Source: Anaerostipes butyraticus
Lineage (GTDB): Bacteria; Bacillota; Clostridia; Lachnospirales; Lachnospiraceae
DNA: 60,145 bases
Direction: 5' to 3'
NCBI RefSeq assembly: GCF_016586355.1
Contig: NZ_BLYI01000030.1
Coordinates: forward strand, 1-60,145
Shown piece by piece: positions 8,300 to 16,799 of this stretch. The notes under the pieces were generated by a model. The model had not been told where the DNA came from and searched no databases. It saw nothing but the letters and a program-made list of their open reading frames with translations. Position 1 is the first letter of the stretch. Each line of letters starts with the position of its first letter. The translations under genes and the position numbers were made by a program.

Positions 8300-8320
8300 T
8301 TGTGAGAGAAGGTGAGAAAT

Positions 8321-9238
8321 TTGGATTATATGGATGTTCATACGTTTCTTACGATCGTGTCCTGTGAGTCTTTATCAAAAGCGGCAGACCTTTTGTTTGT
8401 ATCACAGCCGGCATTAAGCCACAGACTGACCAAACTGGAAAAAGAACTGGGCGTAAAATTAATGGTAAGGGGAAAAGGAGTCAGAAATATCCGATTGACG
8501 GAAGAGGGGAAGCATTTTATACCGATAGCAGAGAAATGGGAGAATCTTTATTTTGAGACACAAAAGATCCGGCAGTCGGACGCGAAAGAGCTGCTCCGGG
8601 TTTCCAATGTAGACAGTCTGAATGAGAGTCTGATGACAAGTGTATGTACAGATTTTCTGTCCAGGAATCGTCAGTGCAGACTGCATCTGACGACTCTTCG
8701 ATCAGATGCCGCATATGAGGCTGCGGAGAATCATGAGATCGATCTGGGGCTGATCATGAATCCGAGATTTTCAAGAACGATACGTACAGTGCCATTATTT
8801 GAGGAAAATCTATCGTTTGTCTGCTCCGTGTCATCGGATTATAAAGGGCCTTTGGTTTCTGCCAGCCTGGATGCATCGGATGAAGTGTATATCCCCTGGG
8901 GAAATACTTTTTTAAGATGGCATGATTACTGGTTCGGTCCTGCGGCAGAAACAAGAATCACCATGGATCATATGGCTCTTCTGGAAAGGATGCTGAGTCT
9001 CGATCATACATGGGCTATTGTTCCTGCGACCATAGCAGCGAAACTGGTGAAGACAGGGAAGATCAGAAGAGTGCCTTTGGAAGACGGTCCTGCGCCAAGA
9101 ACCTGTTACGGGATTCTGAAGCAGAATGAGAAAGAACGGTCATGGATTGCCGATTTCATAAAAGAATTCATACGGCAGGCAGAAAAAACGCCGGAAATCC
9201 GGGTGCTGGAAACATCACGCCAGCCGTCCTATGAATAA
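8321..9238 (+). CDS. LysR-family transcriptional regulator
   Basis: About 305 residues. The N-terminal winged helix is clear: FLTIVSCESLSKAADLLFVS, then QPALSHRLTKLEKELG, the standard LysR recognition helix and linker. A periplasmic-binding-like effector domain follows (about 90-290), containing the typical hydrophobic strand FEENLSFVCS. The TTG at 8321 is preferred because AAGGTGAG ends 5 bases ahead of it; a GTG at 8312 lies inside that ribosome site. Its ligand is unknown. The divergent DUF1275 gene is the obvious target. Confidence 0.85.
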   Translation: MDYMDVHTFLTIVSCESLSKAADLLFVSQPALSHRLTKLEKELGVKLMVRGKGVRNIRLTEEGKHFIPIAEKWENLYFETQKIRQSDAKELLRVSNVDSLNESLMTSVCTDFLSRNRQCRLHLTTLRSDAAYEAAENHEIDLGLIMNPRFSRTIRTVPLFEENLSFVCSVSSDYKGPLVSASLDASDEVYIPWGNTFLRWHDYWFGPAAETRITMDHMALLERMLSLDHTWAIVPATIAAKLVKTGKIRRVPLEDGPAPRTCYGILKQNEKERSWIADFIKEFIRQAEKTPEIRVLETSRQPSYE

Positions 9239-9240
9239 AA

Positions 9241-9275
9241 AATCCCGAAAGACTGTTTATGGATCTTTCGGGATT
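9241..9275. terminator. Bidirectional terminator between lysR and htpG
   Basis: AATCCCGAAAGA (9241-9252) pairs with TCTTTCGGGATT (9264-9275). The two genes converge here, and A/T tracts flank the stem on each side. Confidence 0.75.
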
Positions 9276-9296
9276 CGTTCTATATAGAAGTATTTA

Positions 9297-11294
9297 TTAT
9301 TTTGTCAGCATTTCCATGATCTTGTTGCTGCGGGCGATGAATTTTGTCATAGCTTCCGGCTCCAGCGGTTTATGGCTTAACATTGCCAGGTCATAGAGCT
9401 GCTCACAGATGATCTTGGCATTATCAGCATCTCCGTGTTCAAACAAATACTGAACCAAAGAGTTATTGGCATTTAATGTCAGAGATTCCTGAGCGCCTCC
9501 GAACATGTTCGGATCCATGCCAGGCATGCCGTACATCTTCATCATGTCCTGCATACGTCTGCTTTCCTCGGACAGCGTAATAATAGAAGAAATTTTCTCA
9601 TCCTTTAATTTTTCCACATGAACATCCAGGTTTTCTTTTCCAAGAGTTTTGCGGAATAAGTCAGTCAGAGCTTTTGTAATATCTTCCAGTTCTTTTTCGT
9701 CGGTCTTTTCTTTCAGAGCCTCTTCCACATCGGCGTCAATTCGTTTGAATTTGATATGCTGGTTCTGCTGTTCAATCTGCGTAATAAACGCGGAATCAAT
9801 GTTCTGATTTAAAATTACTGCGTCCATGCCCTGTTCTTTGAACATATTGATGTACTGGCTCTGCTGTACTTCATCTGTAATATAGTAGAGGGTTGTCACA
9901 TCGTCATCGCTGGCAGGCGCAGGCACCAGATCGCTTAAAGTAACGTATTTGTGTTCCATATTCTTGAACAGAAGATAATCTTTGATCTTTTCTGCGAATT
10001 TCTGATCACGGATAAAGCCGAACTTGATGAACGGGCTGATATCGTCCCAGTATTTTTCATAAGACTCACGGTCGTTTTTGCACATACCGGTCAGTTTATC
10101 TGCTACTTTCTTTGTGATGTAGCTGGAGATCTTCTGTACGAATCCATCGTTCTGCAGTGCGCTTCTGGATACATTCAGCGGAAGATCCGGGCAGTCGATA
10201 ACGCCTTTTAACAGCATCAGGAATTCCGGAATGACTTCTTTGATGTTGTCCGCGATAAATACCTGGTTGTTATATAATTTGATCGTTCCTTCAATGGAAT
10301 CATATTCTGTATTGATCTGCGGGAAGTAAAGGATTCCCTTTAAGTTAAACGGATAGTCCATATTCAGATGAATCCAGAACAGAGGCTCCTTAAAGTCATG
10401 GAAGACTTTGTGATAGAATGCCTTGTATTCCTCATCGGTACAGTCGTTTGGACGTTTCATCCACAACGGATGAGTGTCACTTAAAGAAACCGGCCGTTTG
10501 TTGATCTTGACCATTTCTCTTGCCGGAGAAATTTCTACGGTTTCTTTTGTACCGTCCTCTTTTTCACGTTCTTCTGTCTTAGCATCCTCATGGATGTGTT
10601 CCACAACAACGTCATCTTCCTTCAGATCTTCTTCCGGGATGGTCTCATATTCCTGTTCTTTGCCTTCTACAGACAGGAAAATTTCCGTTGGCATAAAAGA
10701 ACAGTATTTTTCGATGATTTCTCTGGCGCGGTATTCGTTGGTGAATTCCGTGCTTTCTTCATTCAGGAACAATGTAATCTCTGTTCCAACTTCAGATTTT
10801 GTACCTGTTTTCATAGTATATTCGGTACCGCCGTCACATTCCCAGTGAACCGGTTCAGCTCCTTCTTTATAAGAAAGAGTATCAATATGAACTTCATCGG
10901 CAACCATGAAGGCAGAATAGAAACCGAGACCAAAATGTCCAATGATCTGATCTCCCTCTGTCTTATCTTTATATTTTTCCAGAAATTCTGTTGCGCCGGA
11001 AAAAGCAATCTGGGTAATGTATTCTTCCACTTCATCGGCAGTCATACCAAGACCGGTATCTGTAAATTTCAGAGTTTTCTTTTCCGGATCCAGGATAACT
11101 TCTACTTTATTTTTATGACCTTCCGGATAGTTGTATTCTCCCATCATGTCCAGTTTGTTTAATTTGGTGATCGCGTCACATCCGTTGGAGATGAGCTCAC
11201 GGAAGAAGATATCATGATCGGAATACAGCCATTTTTTTATGATCGGAAAGATATTATCGCTGTTAATAGAAAGATTTCCTCGTTTTTCAGCCAT
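9297..11294 (-). CDS. htpG: Molecular chaperone HtpG (Hsp90)
   Basis: 665 residues, slightly longer than the usual 610-630. The GHKL ATPase domain shows FFRELISNGCDAITKL, TDTGLGMT and GHFGLGFYSAFMVA, the nucleotide-pocket and lid motifs of Hsp90. A charged stretch (about 240-270) leads to the middle domain with LPLNVSRSALQ (catalytic Arg loop), then a C-terminal dimerisation domain. It is a cytosolic chaperone that remodels stressed proteins. It is transcribed alone from a strong promoter with a CIRCE operator just upstream, so HrcA heat-shock control is expected. Confidence 0.96.
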   Translation of the reverse strand: MAEKRGNLSINSDNIFPIIKKWLYSDHDIFFRELISNGCDAITKLNKLDMMGEYNYPEGHKNKVEVILDPEKKTLKFTDTGLGMTADEVEEYITQIAFSGATEFLEKYKDKTEGDQIIGHFGLGFYSAFMVADEVHIDTLSYKEGAEPVHWECDGGTEYTMKTGTKSEVGTEITLFLNEESTEFTNEYRAREIIEKYCSFMPTEIFLSVEGKEQEYETIPEEDLKEDDVVVEHIHEDAKTEEREKEDGTKETVEISPAREMVKINKRPVSLSDTHPLWMKRPNDCTDEEYKAFYHKVFHDFKEPLFWIHLNMDYPFNLKGILYFPQINTEYDSIEGTIKLYNNQVFIADNIKEVIPEFLMLLKGVIDCPDLPLNVSRSALQNDGFVQKISSYITKKVADKLTGMCKNDRESYEKYWDDISPFIKFGFIRDQKFAEKIKDYLLFKNMEHKYVTLSDLVPAPASDDDVTTLYYITDEVQQSQYINMFKEQGMDAVILNQNIDSAFITQIEQQNQHIKFKRIDADVEEALKEKTDEKELEDITKALTDLFRKTLGKENLDVHVEKLKDEKISSIITLSEESRRMQDMMKMYGMPGMDPNMFGGAQESLTLNANNSLVQYLFEHGDADNAKIICEQLYDLAMLSHKPLEPEAMTKFIARSNKIMEMLTK

Positions 11295-11368
11295 TTGATT
11301 ACACTCCTTTATATGAATTTTTTCTTTTTTTGTTCTACATGATCTAGGACAATGTTCCTATAAAAGGT

Positions 11369-11397
11369 ATTGTAGAACCATTTTTCCATAAAGTCAA
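11369..11397 (-). promoter_or_regulatory. htpG promoter
   Basis: Read on the minus strand, TTGACT (11392-11397) is followed after exactly 17 bases by TACAAT (11369-11374), about 75 bases ahead of the htpG start. Near-consensus sigma-A type. Confidence 0.8.
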
Positions 11398-11404
11398 GAG
11401 AAAA

Positions 11405-11431
11405 TTAGCACTCATCCAAAAAGAGTGCTAA
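11405..11431. promoter_or_regulatory. CIRCE operator (HrcA binding site)
   Basis: A perfect match to the consensus TTAGCACTC-N9-GAGTGCTAA. It lies 7 bases upstream of the htpG -35 box, in the gap shared with the divergent operon that starts at 11552. HrcA represses heat-shock genes through this element. Confidence 0.95.
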
Positions 11432-11551
11432 CAAAATCGAATTTTACAAATATTAGAAATGTTTTACCTCTATTTAACCTGAATATGATATGTGATTGAC
11501 CTATCTTTTTTATAATAAAGAAATCACAGGAAAAAAGGAGAAGGAGAAGAA

Positions 11552-12868
11552 GTGGAATTTACAGCAGAATGGCAGCCGGAAGCAAAACTTTGGGAAACAA
11601 AGAATTACGGCAGATATGATGAAGTGGATTATATCAGGACATTTCTGGGACGGGATCAGGCATACATACCGGTAAAAGATGTTTTGATTTTTGAAACCGC
11701 CAAAGGACATTACCGGGCAAATCCTTTTATGAAACAGGCGGCAGATTCCCTTCATTATAATCAGATTGAGATTATTGCATTTGACCAGGGCGGTTATGGC
11801 AGAGAAGGGGATTATAAGAAAATCCTGCGGCAGTGCGGATATCCGTATATTGAGAAAATTGCTCTTCCAGCGGCTTTTGGAAAAAAGAAGTGTGGCTTTG
11901 GATTTTTTAAGGAGATGACTGCATCTTTTGGAAAAGGTAAAAAATATGGAATCATTTCCAATAAAGCCGAGCTGTTTGCTGTGGCGAAACACGTAGACTT
12001 TCTGTTGTATACATCTCCGTCACAGTATCCGGGACGGTATTATCTGGGGAAGAAAAACGGAGAAGAAGAACAGTTTTTTGAAAATTTCATTAACGAACAG
12101 CTGCTGAATGGAACGGTGAAGGAATCCAGAGGATATCATTTCGGATATGCTTTTGAGGGAATCCTGATCTACGCATTCTGCAGCTTTTTGAAGAAAAGGA
12201 TAGAAGCAGAAGGGACAGGGCGAATCTATTTTACGGCTCCATCGAGCACTGCCTTTCAGGCATATGCGGCGCTGCATCCGGAAGAAGAAATGGAAACTCT
12301 TTATGTATGGAAGCAGACCAGGAGGGACAAAGAACTGAAAAGTTATCTGGAGAAAAGGGTAGAAGACAAGGCGGTGATCGTGGATTTTTCTCTGGATCCG
12401 GAATGGAAAGACGAGCTGGAGGCATTGTGCCGGAGGGGATGCAGGGTGTTAACCCTGTGTGATCTGTTCGGACAGGATAATATCAGAAAGTATGGAAAAA
12501 CAGTAAAAAAAGCAGTCGGTATGGCAAAAGAAAATAATTTCTCTGTAACATATTACAAAAATGGTCTTCCAGTATGGGAACAGGAGGAAGTAAGTATTCG
12601 GAAACTGCGCAACGGACAGGAAATCCAGAGAGGCATCATGGAATTTGTGATGCAGTTTGAAGAGTACCGCAGGCAGGAAAATCTTCCTGAGTTTGACTGC
12701 GGGGCAAAAGATATGCAGCTGATTGAGAAGGTCTTAAAGTATGCTTTTAACGAGGAAGAAAGAAAACGCCGGCATATGGAACCGTTCCAGGCATTGATTC
12801 AGTCCAGGACGGCGAAATGGGGCGTGCGGCTGCTAAAAAGCATGTATCGGAGGATAAGGAAAAAATGA
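11552..12868 (+). CDS. Divergent COG5610-like protein of a surface-glycan operon
   Basis: 438 residues. Nothing recognisable by simple motif, but internal comparison is informative. Residues about 196-240 (FGYAFEGILIYAFCSFLKKR, then IYFTAPSST about 30 residues later) line up with the second module of the HAD/COG5610 protein at 16777 (YGYINGGILILGYVQWI, then LFIARDG). The next strand METLYVWKQTRR matches SEYVYLSRNAA, and AVIVDFS matches AAVDTGW. The RDG of the other protein is lost. I infer a degenerate relative of that module, perhaps structural or for substrate recognition. It is the first gene of the operon and shares ATGA with the next. Confidence 0.5.
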   Translation: MEFTAEWQPEAKLWETKNYGRYDEVDYIRTFLGRDQAYIPVKDVLIFETAKGHYRANPFMKQAADSLHYNQIEIIAFDQGGYGREGDYKKILRQCGYPYIEKIALPAAFGKKKCGFGFFKEMTASFGKGKKYGIISNKAELFAVAKHVDFLLYTSPSQYPGRYYLGKKNGEEEQFFENFINEQLLNGTVKESRGYHFGYAFEGILIYAFCSFLKKRIEAEGTGRIYFTAPSSTAFQAYAALHPEEEMETLYVWKQTRRDKELKSYLEKRVEDKAVIVDFSLDPEWKDELEALCRRGCRVLTLCDLFGQDNIRKYGKTVKKAVGMAKENNFSVTYYKNGLPVWEQEEVSIRKLRNGQEIQRGIMEFVMQFEEYRRQENLPEFDCGAKDMQLIEKVLKYAFNEEERKRRHMEPFQALIQSRTAKWGVRLLKSMYRRIRKK

Positions 12869-14556
12869 TTTTATATATAGGAGCTTCGATTTATCATATT
12901 TTATGCTTCAGTCTGCACAAACTGATCTATCATCCTGAGGAAGAAGCGGTGCTGATAATCTGCGATAATATTTTTTCTAAAAGCGGGATGGAAGAGCTGA
13001 AAGCAGATATTGATAAGTCGGAAATTTTTTCCCGCACCCTGATTCTTCATTATATTGAAGGGGCTTACAGCAATCCATATGTGCTGAAAGAAACATCCCC
13101 GGCAGAAGAAATCGATCGTTATATCGCATGGAATGAACAGTGGATCGAAGAGTGGATGGAACAGAACCAGCTGGATATCAGCGAGGCTGCAGAATTTAAT
13201 ACAGCGATCGATCACAGACATTTTGGTCTGTATCTGCTGTCAAAGAAAATTCCGTATCAGTATTTTGAGGATGGAAACGGACTGCTGTCCAGAGAACGGG
13301 TGCAGATGGAATTTCATAAAAAATCCCAGTATGCTTCCTACGCAGTGACAAAACGTCTCCATGCCCTGGGAAACAGCCGTTATGTGACGAAACGGTATGC
13401 TAACTCCAGCGCGCAGGTGCCAGGATTTTACGATGAAAAAATGGAAGATTTTAATGTGATCACTTTGTTCGCCGGATTGAAAGAAGAAGATAAAAAAAGA
13501 CTTCTGAAGATGTTTCATGCCAAAAAGCTGGAACTGCCCCGGACAAAGAAGGGGCCGGTGCTTTATCTGACCCGGTATGTGAGATATCTTCAAAAACCCA
13601 CCATACAAAATCATCATTATCTTTCCGCCATGATACTGGATTTATTTGCAGAAGACCATCTGGTGGTCATTAAGCCGCATCCAAGAGATTTTTCCGGAAG
13701 ATACCGGGATCTGTTTCCGGATGCGGTTGTTCTGGACAAACATTTTCCGTCAGAGCTTCTGCCTTTCCTGTATGATGGAAAATTCCGCAAGATCATTACG
13801 ATTGGCTCTACGGCAATTGATGCTCTGGAAAAAAATACGGAGGAGATCATAAAACTGGAAGAAGGATTTGAAAACAAGCTGGATTCGGTCTTTGGATATG
13901 TGGTGGCAGTCCAGGCGGTAAAATCATTGTTTCCGGAATTGAAAAAAGAAGAAATTACAGCAGCAGGATGCTTAAGAGAACTGCTGGATCCTCTGTGCCG
14001 GGATATACTGGGATTTACGGTGCCGGAGGCAGGAAAACAAGGACATTACAAAGTGGTGGTAGCAGACGAGATACCGGACAGGATACCAGAGGCGGATTTG
14101 ATTTTGTATCTGAATACCGCCTGGGATTTCAAATTCGCAGACACAGATCCCGGTGTTTTTCAGAGACTTGCCTTTTTGGGGGTATCCGTAAAAACTGTTT
14201 CCCGAAAAAGTCTAGGGAAAGCCAGCGAGGCAGTTATCCTGGCAGAGGCCGGGGATCCGGAAATCAGAAAAGCGGCGGAGAACTTTCGGTTTCGGAAAGA
14301 GTTTCCAAGAACGGGTCTTGTGATGACTGCGGGAAATGAAACAAGACAAGAAAAAGAATATGGAAAAGTTATGGCAGAGATTTTGTGGATGAGTCATAAA
14401 ACAGGGAAAGAAAACGGAATGCTGCTTCTGCCGAAGCGCAGAAGGAAGGTATCCATGGGAGATGTGGAAGCAGTCCGTCAGCTTTGCTCTGTGTTAAAGA
14501 AGGAGGAAGAAACTGATGAAAACCATCGCATTTGTACCAATGAAATTGAAGAATGA
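12865..14556 (+). CDS. GT-B glycosyltransferase with sialyltransferase-type motifs
   Basis: 563 residues. The start is the ATG of the ATGA overlap (12865), 6-8 bases after GGAGGATAAGG, which gives the same N-terminus (MILYIGASIYHILCFSLHKL) as the paralogue at 18736. It carries the three signatures of bacterial sialyl/polysialyltransferases (GT38/GT52/GT80 style): acidic-acidic-Gly FEDGNG (about 134-139), KPHPRD (about 269-274, HP motif) and GSTAID (about 314, Ser-Thr). In those enzymes the motifs act as base and bind the CMP donor. The C-terminal 180 residues hold an extra Rossmann-like repeat of unknown role. It overlaps the cytidylyltransferase gene by 41 bases. Confidence 0.65.
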   Translation: MILYIGASIYHILCFSLHKLIYHPEEEAVLIICDNIFSKSGMEELKADIDKSEIFSRTLILHYIEGAYSNPYVLKETSPAEEIDRYIAWNEQWIEEWMEQNQLDISEAAEFNTAIDHRHFGLYLLSKKIPYQYFEDGNGLLSRERVQMEFHKKSQYASYAVTKRLHALGNSRYVTKRYANSSAQVPGFYDEKMEDFNVITLFAGLKEEDKKRLLKMFHAKKLELPRTKKGPVLYLTRYVRYLQKPTIQNHHYLSAMILDLFAEDHLVVIKPHPRDFSGRYRDLFPDAVVLDKHFPSELLPFLYDGKFRKIITIGSTAIDALEKNTEEIIKLEEGFENKLDSVFGYVVAVQAVKSLFPELKKEEITAAGCLRELLDPLCRDILGFTVPEAGKQGHYKVVVADEIPDRIPEADLILYLNTAWDFKFADTDPGVFQRLAFLGVSVKTVSRKSLGKASEAVILAEAGDPEIRKAAENFRFRKEFPRTGLVMTAGNETRQEKEYGKVMAEILWMSHKTGKENGMLLLPKRRRKVSMGDVEAVRQLCSVLKKEEETDENHRICTNEIEE

Positions 14557-15187
14557 GAGACTGCCGGGTAAAAATACGAAACCATTTACTCATGGAAAGC
14601 CTCTTTGCAAATATATCCTGGAGACACTGAAAAAGGTAAAAGAGATCGATGAAATTTATGTATATTGTTCGGATCCTGCCATCCTTCTCTATCTTCCGAA
14701 AGGAATAAAGTTTTTAAAAAGAGATCCTGCCCTGGATGGAAGTCAGGTAAAGATCAATGAGGTACTGCGGGCATTTGCAGAAGATGTGCCGGCTGATCTC
14801 TATGTCCTTGCTCATGCCACGGCGCCTTTTGTCAAGGCGGAAACGATTTCCAGAGGCGTGCAGGCGGTACAATCTGGTGAGTACGACTCCGCTCTCACTG
14901 TATTTCGTCAGCAGGATTTCTTCTGGATGGATGGAAAACCATGGAATTATGATACGAAAGAAATTCCAAGAACCCAGGATCTTAAGCCTTTGTACCGGGA
15001 AACTACCGGACTTTATATTTATGAGAGCCGGCTGATCCTGGAAGAAAACCGCAGGATCGGAGAGAAGCCGATGCTTCTTGAGGCAGACTGGAAGGAAGCG
15101 GTAGACATCAATAATCCGGAAGATTTTGTGATCGCAGATGCCATTTACAATTACTGTATGAGAAAAGGAGAAAAGGTTTATGAATAG
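14516..15187 (+). CDS. CMP-sugar (acylneuraminate-type) cytidylyltransferase
   Basis: 223 residues. The N-terminal nucleotide loop VPMKLKNERLPGKNTKPF corresponds to the CMP-NeuAc/CMP-Kdo synthetase signature (RxGSKRLPGKN), with the LPGKN part intact and the front altered. YVLAHATAPFV matches the conserved LQPTSPL strand, and a late EADWKEAVDINNPEDF carries the metal-binding DIN/D block seen in NeuA. It is predicted to couple CTP to a 2-keto acid sugar and release pyrophosphate. GGAGGAAGAAACTG precedes the ATG, and the stop overlaps the aldolase start by 8 bases. The exact sugar cannot be told from sequence. Confidence 0.8.
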   Translation: MKTIAFVPMKLKNERLPGKNTKPFTHGKPLCKYILETLKKVKEIDEIYVYCSDPAILLYLPKGIKFLKRDPALDGSQVKINEVLRAFAEDVPADLYVLAHATAPFVKAETISRGVQAVQSGEYDSALTVFRQQDFFWMDGKPWNYDTKEIPRTQDLKPLYRETTGLYIYESRLILEENRRIGEKPMLLEADWKEAVDINNPEDFVIADAIYNYCMRKGEKVYE

Positions 15188-16799
15188 AGTTTCTGTATTG
15201 GACTGTACACTGCGGGACGGCGGATATGTCAATGATTTTAATTTTTCCAGCCGGACGATCAAGACGATGATTTCCAAATTAGGAAAAGCGCATATTGACA
15301 TTATCGAATGCGGATTTATACGAGATACAGAATACGACAGGGAACGCTCTGTGTTCAGCCGGATCGAGCAGATAACGCCGTTTATTACCCCAAAGAAAAA
15401 GCATTCCATGTATGTAGGCATGATCGTTACAGGTACCATTTCCGCATCTAAAATTTCGCCAAGGACCAAAGATTCCATTGATGGAATCCGGATCACTTTC
15501 CATAAGAAAGAAATGGATGAGGCGTTTTCCCTCGGATATGCGCTGATGGATAAAGGATATGAAGTGTTTATGCAGCCAGTGGGGACAACGACTTATACGG
15601 ATGCGGAGATTCTGGCTCTGGTAGAACGAATCAATGAAATGAAGCCGTTTGCCTTTTACCTGGTGGATACATTAGGGAAATTATACGCAAAACAGCTGTT
15701 AAAGTTATTCTATCTGGTGGATGATAATCTGGATGAGGAGATTGCCATAGGATATCATTCCCATAATAATCTTCAGCTGGCTTTTTCCAATGCACAGGAA
15801 CTGATCGCAAGCTGCGGAAAAAGAAAGCTTTTTATTGACGCTTCCATCCTTGGGATGGGAAGAGGAGCAGGAAATCTCTGTACAGAGATTCTGACGCAGT
15901 ATATCAATGAAAATATAGAATACCGCTATCATACGGAACTGCTGATCGAACTGGTAGATGAGTACATCAGTCCGATTTCATACATCCATCCATGGGGATA
16001 TAATGCCGGATATTTTCTGGCGGCAACCAATAACTGCCATCCGAATTATGTGGGATTTCTGATGAATAAGCAGACCCTGAACATCAAGCGGATCTATCAG
16101 GTGCTGAAAGAGATTCCGGAGGAAGAGAGGGCTTTATACAATGAAAAGCTGATTAATTCCCTGTATCAGAAATTTCAGGAAAATGAAATTGATGATACAG
16201 AAACGATAAAAGCACTGAGAAAGATGATGGATGGAAAAGAAATCCTGATCACTGCTCCGGGAAAAAGCATACTGGATGAAAAAGAAGAGATCCAGGAGTA
16301 TATCCGGCAGGAAAACCCCTTTATTATTTGTGTCAACAGCATGCCGGATTATATTGTGCCGGATCTGCTGTTTATCAGCAATCAAAAGCGGTTTCATCAG
16401 ATAAAAAAAGAGTATGGAATGAAAAATCTTCCGTCTCCGGCAGTGGTTACTTCCAACATTGACGCAGGAAAATCCATAAAATACATTGTCAATTATTCAG
16501 AACTTACCATGTCAGATACGATGATTTCTGATAATGCCTGTCTGATGCTGTTTAATCTTTTGCAGAAGATGGGAATCGATGAGATCCATGTGGCAGGTTT
16601 TGATGGATACCATACTAATGTAGAGAGAAACTATTATGCCCGGAACCTGATCAATAACACAGACCGGGAGAAATTAAGACAGATCAACAAACATATACAA
16701 AAATATATGGAAAGGATCGAATCCCATATGCAGGTCCATTACCTGACAGAATCCATGTATGATAGGAGCAGAAACGATGTACAGTCAATTCAAGAGTAA
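15180..16799 (+). CDS. DRE-TIM aldolase (HMGL-like) with extra C-terminal domain
   Basis: 539 residues. The first 280 form a DRE-TIM metallolyase barrel: DCTLRDGGYVN (catalytic Arg-Asp), the metal ligands GYHSHNN (about 195-201) and GMGRGAGN (about 224-231). This is closest in style to 4-hydroxy-2-oxovalerate aldolases, which make or break a C-C bond to pyruvate. Residues about 345-539 (EILITAPGKSILDEKEEI onward) resemble a DUF115/MptE-like Rossmann domain. Placed between a cytidylyltransferase and a HAD protein, the enzyme may condense pyruvate with an aldehyde to build a 2-keto acid sugar. That role is inference. GGAG/AAGG lies just ahead of the ATG. Confidence 0.7.
   Translation: MNRVSVLDCTLRDGGYVNDFNFSSRTIKTMISKLGKAHIDIIECGFIRDTEYDRERSVFSRIEQITPFITPKKKHSMYVGMIVTGTISASKISPRTKDSIDGIRITFHKKEMDEAFSLGYALMDKGYEVFMQPVGTTTYTDAEILALVERINEMKPFAFYLVDTLGKLYAKQLLKLFYLVDDNLDEEIAIGYHSHNNLQLAFSNAQELIASCGKRKLFIDASILGMGRGAGNLCTEILTQYINENIEYRYHTELLIELVDEYISPISYIHPWGYNAGYFLAATNNCHPNYVGFLMNKQTLNIKRIYQVLKEIPEEERALYNEKLINSLYQKFQENEIDDTETIKALRKMMDGKEILITAPGKSILDEKEEIQEYIRQENPFIICVNSMPDYIVPDLLFISNQKRFHQIKKEYGMKNLPSPAVVTSNIDAGKSIKYIVNYSELTMSDTMISDNACLMLFNLLQKMGIDEIHVAGFDGYHTNVERNYYARNLINNTDREKLRQINKHIQKYMERIESHMQVHYLTESMYDRSRNDVQSIQE

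Noticed and set aside
10590-11162. Long plus-strand frame opposite htpG
   Set aside because: Antisense shadow of a certain gene; its composition mirrors HtpG codons and it lacks a ribosome site.
15705-15932. Minus-strand frames inside the aldolase gene
   Set aside because: Shadow frames of a well-supported gene; no start signals.
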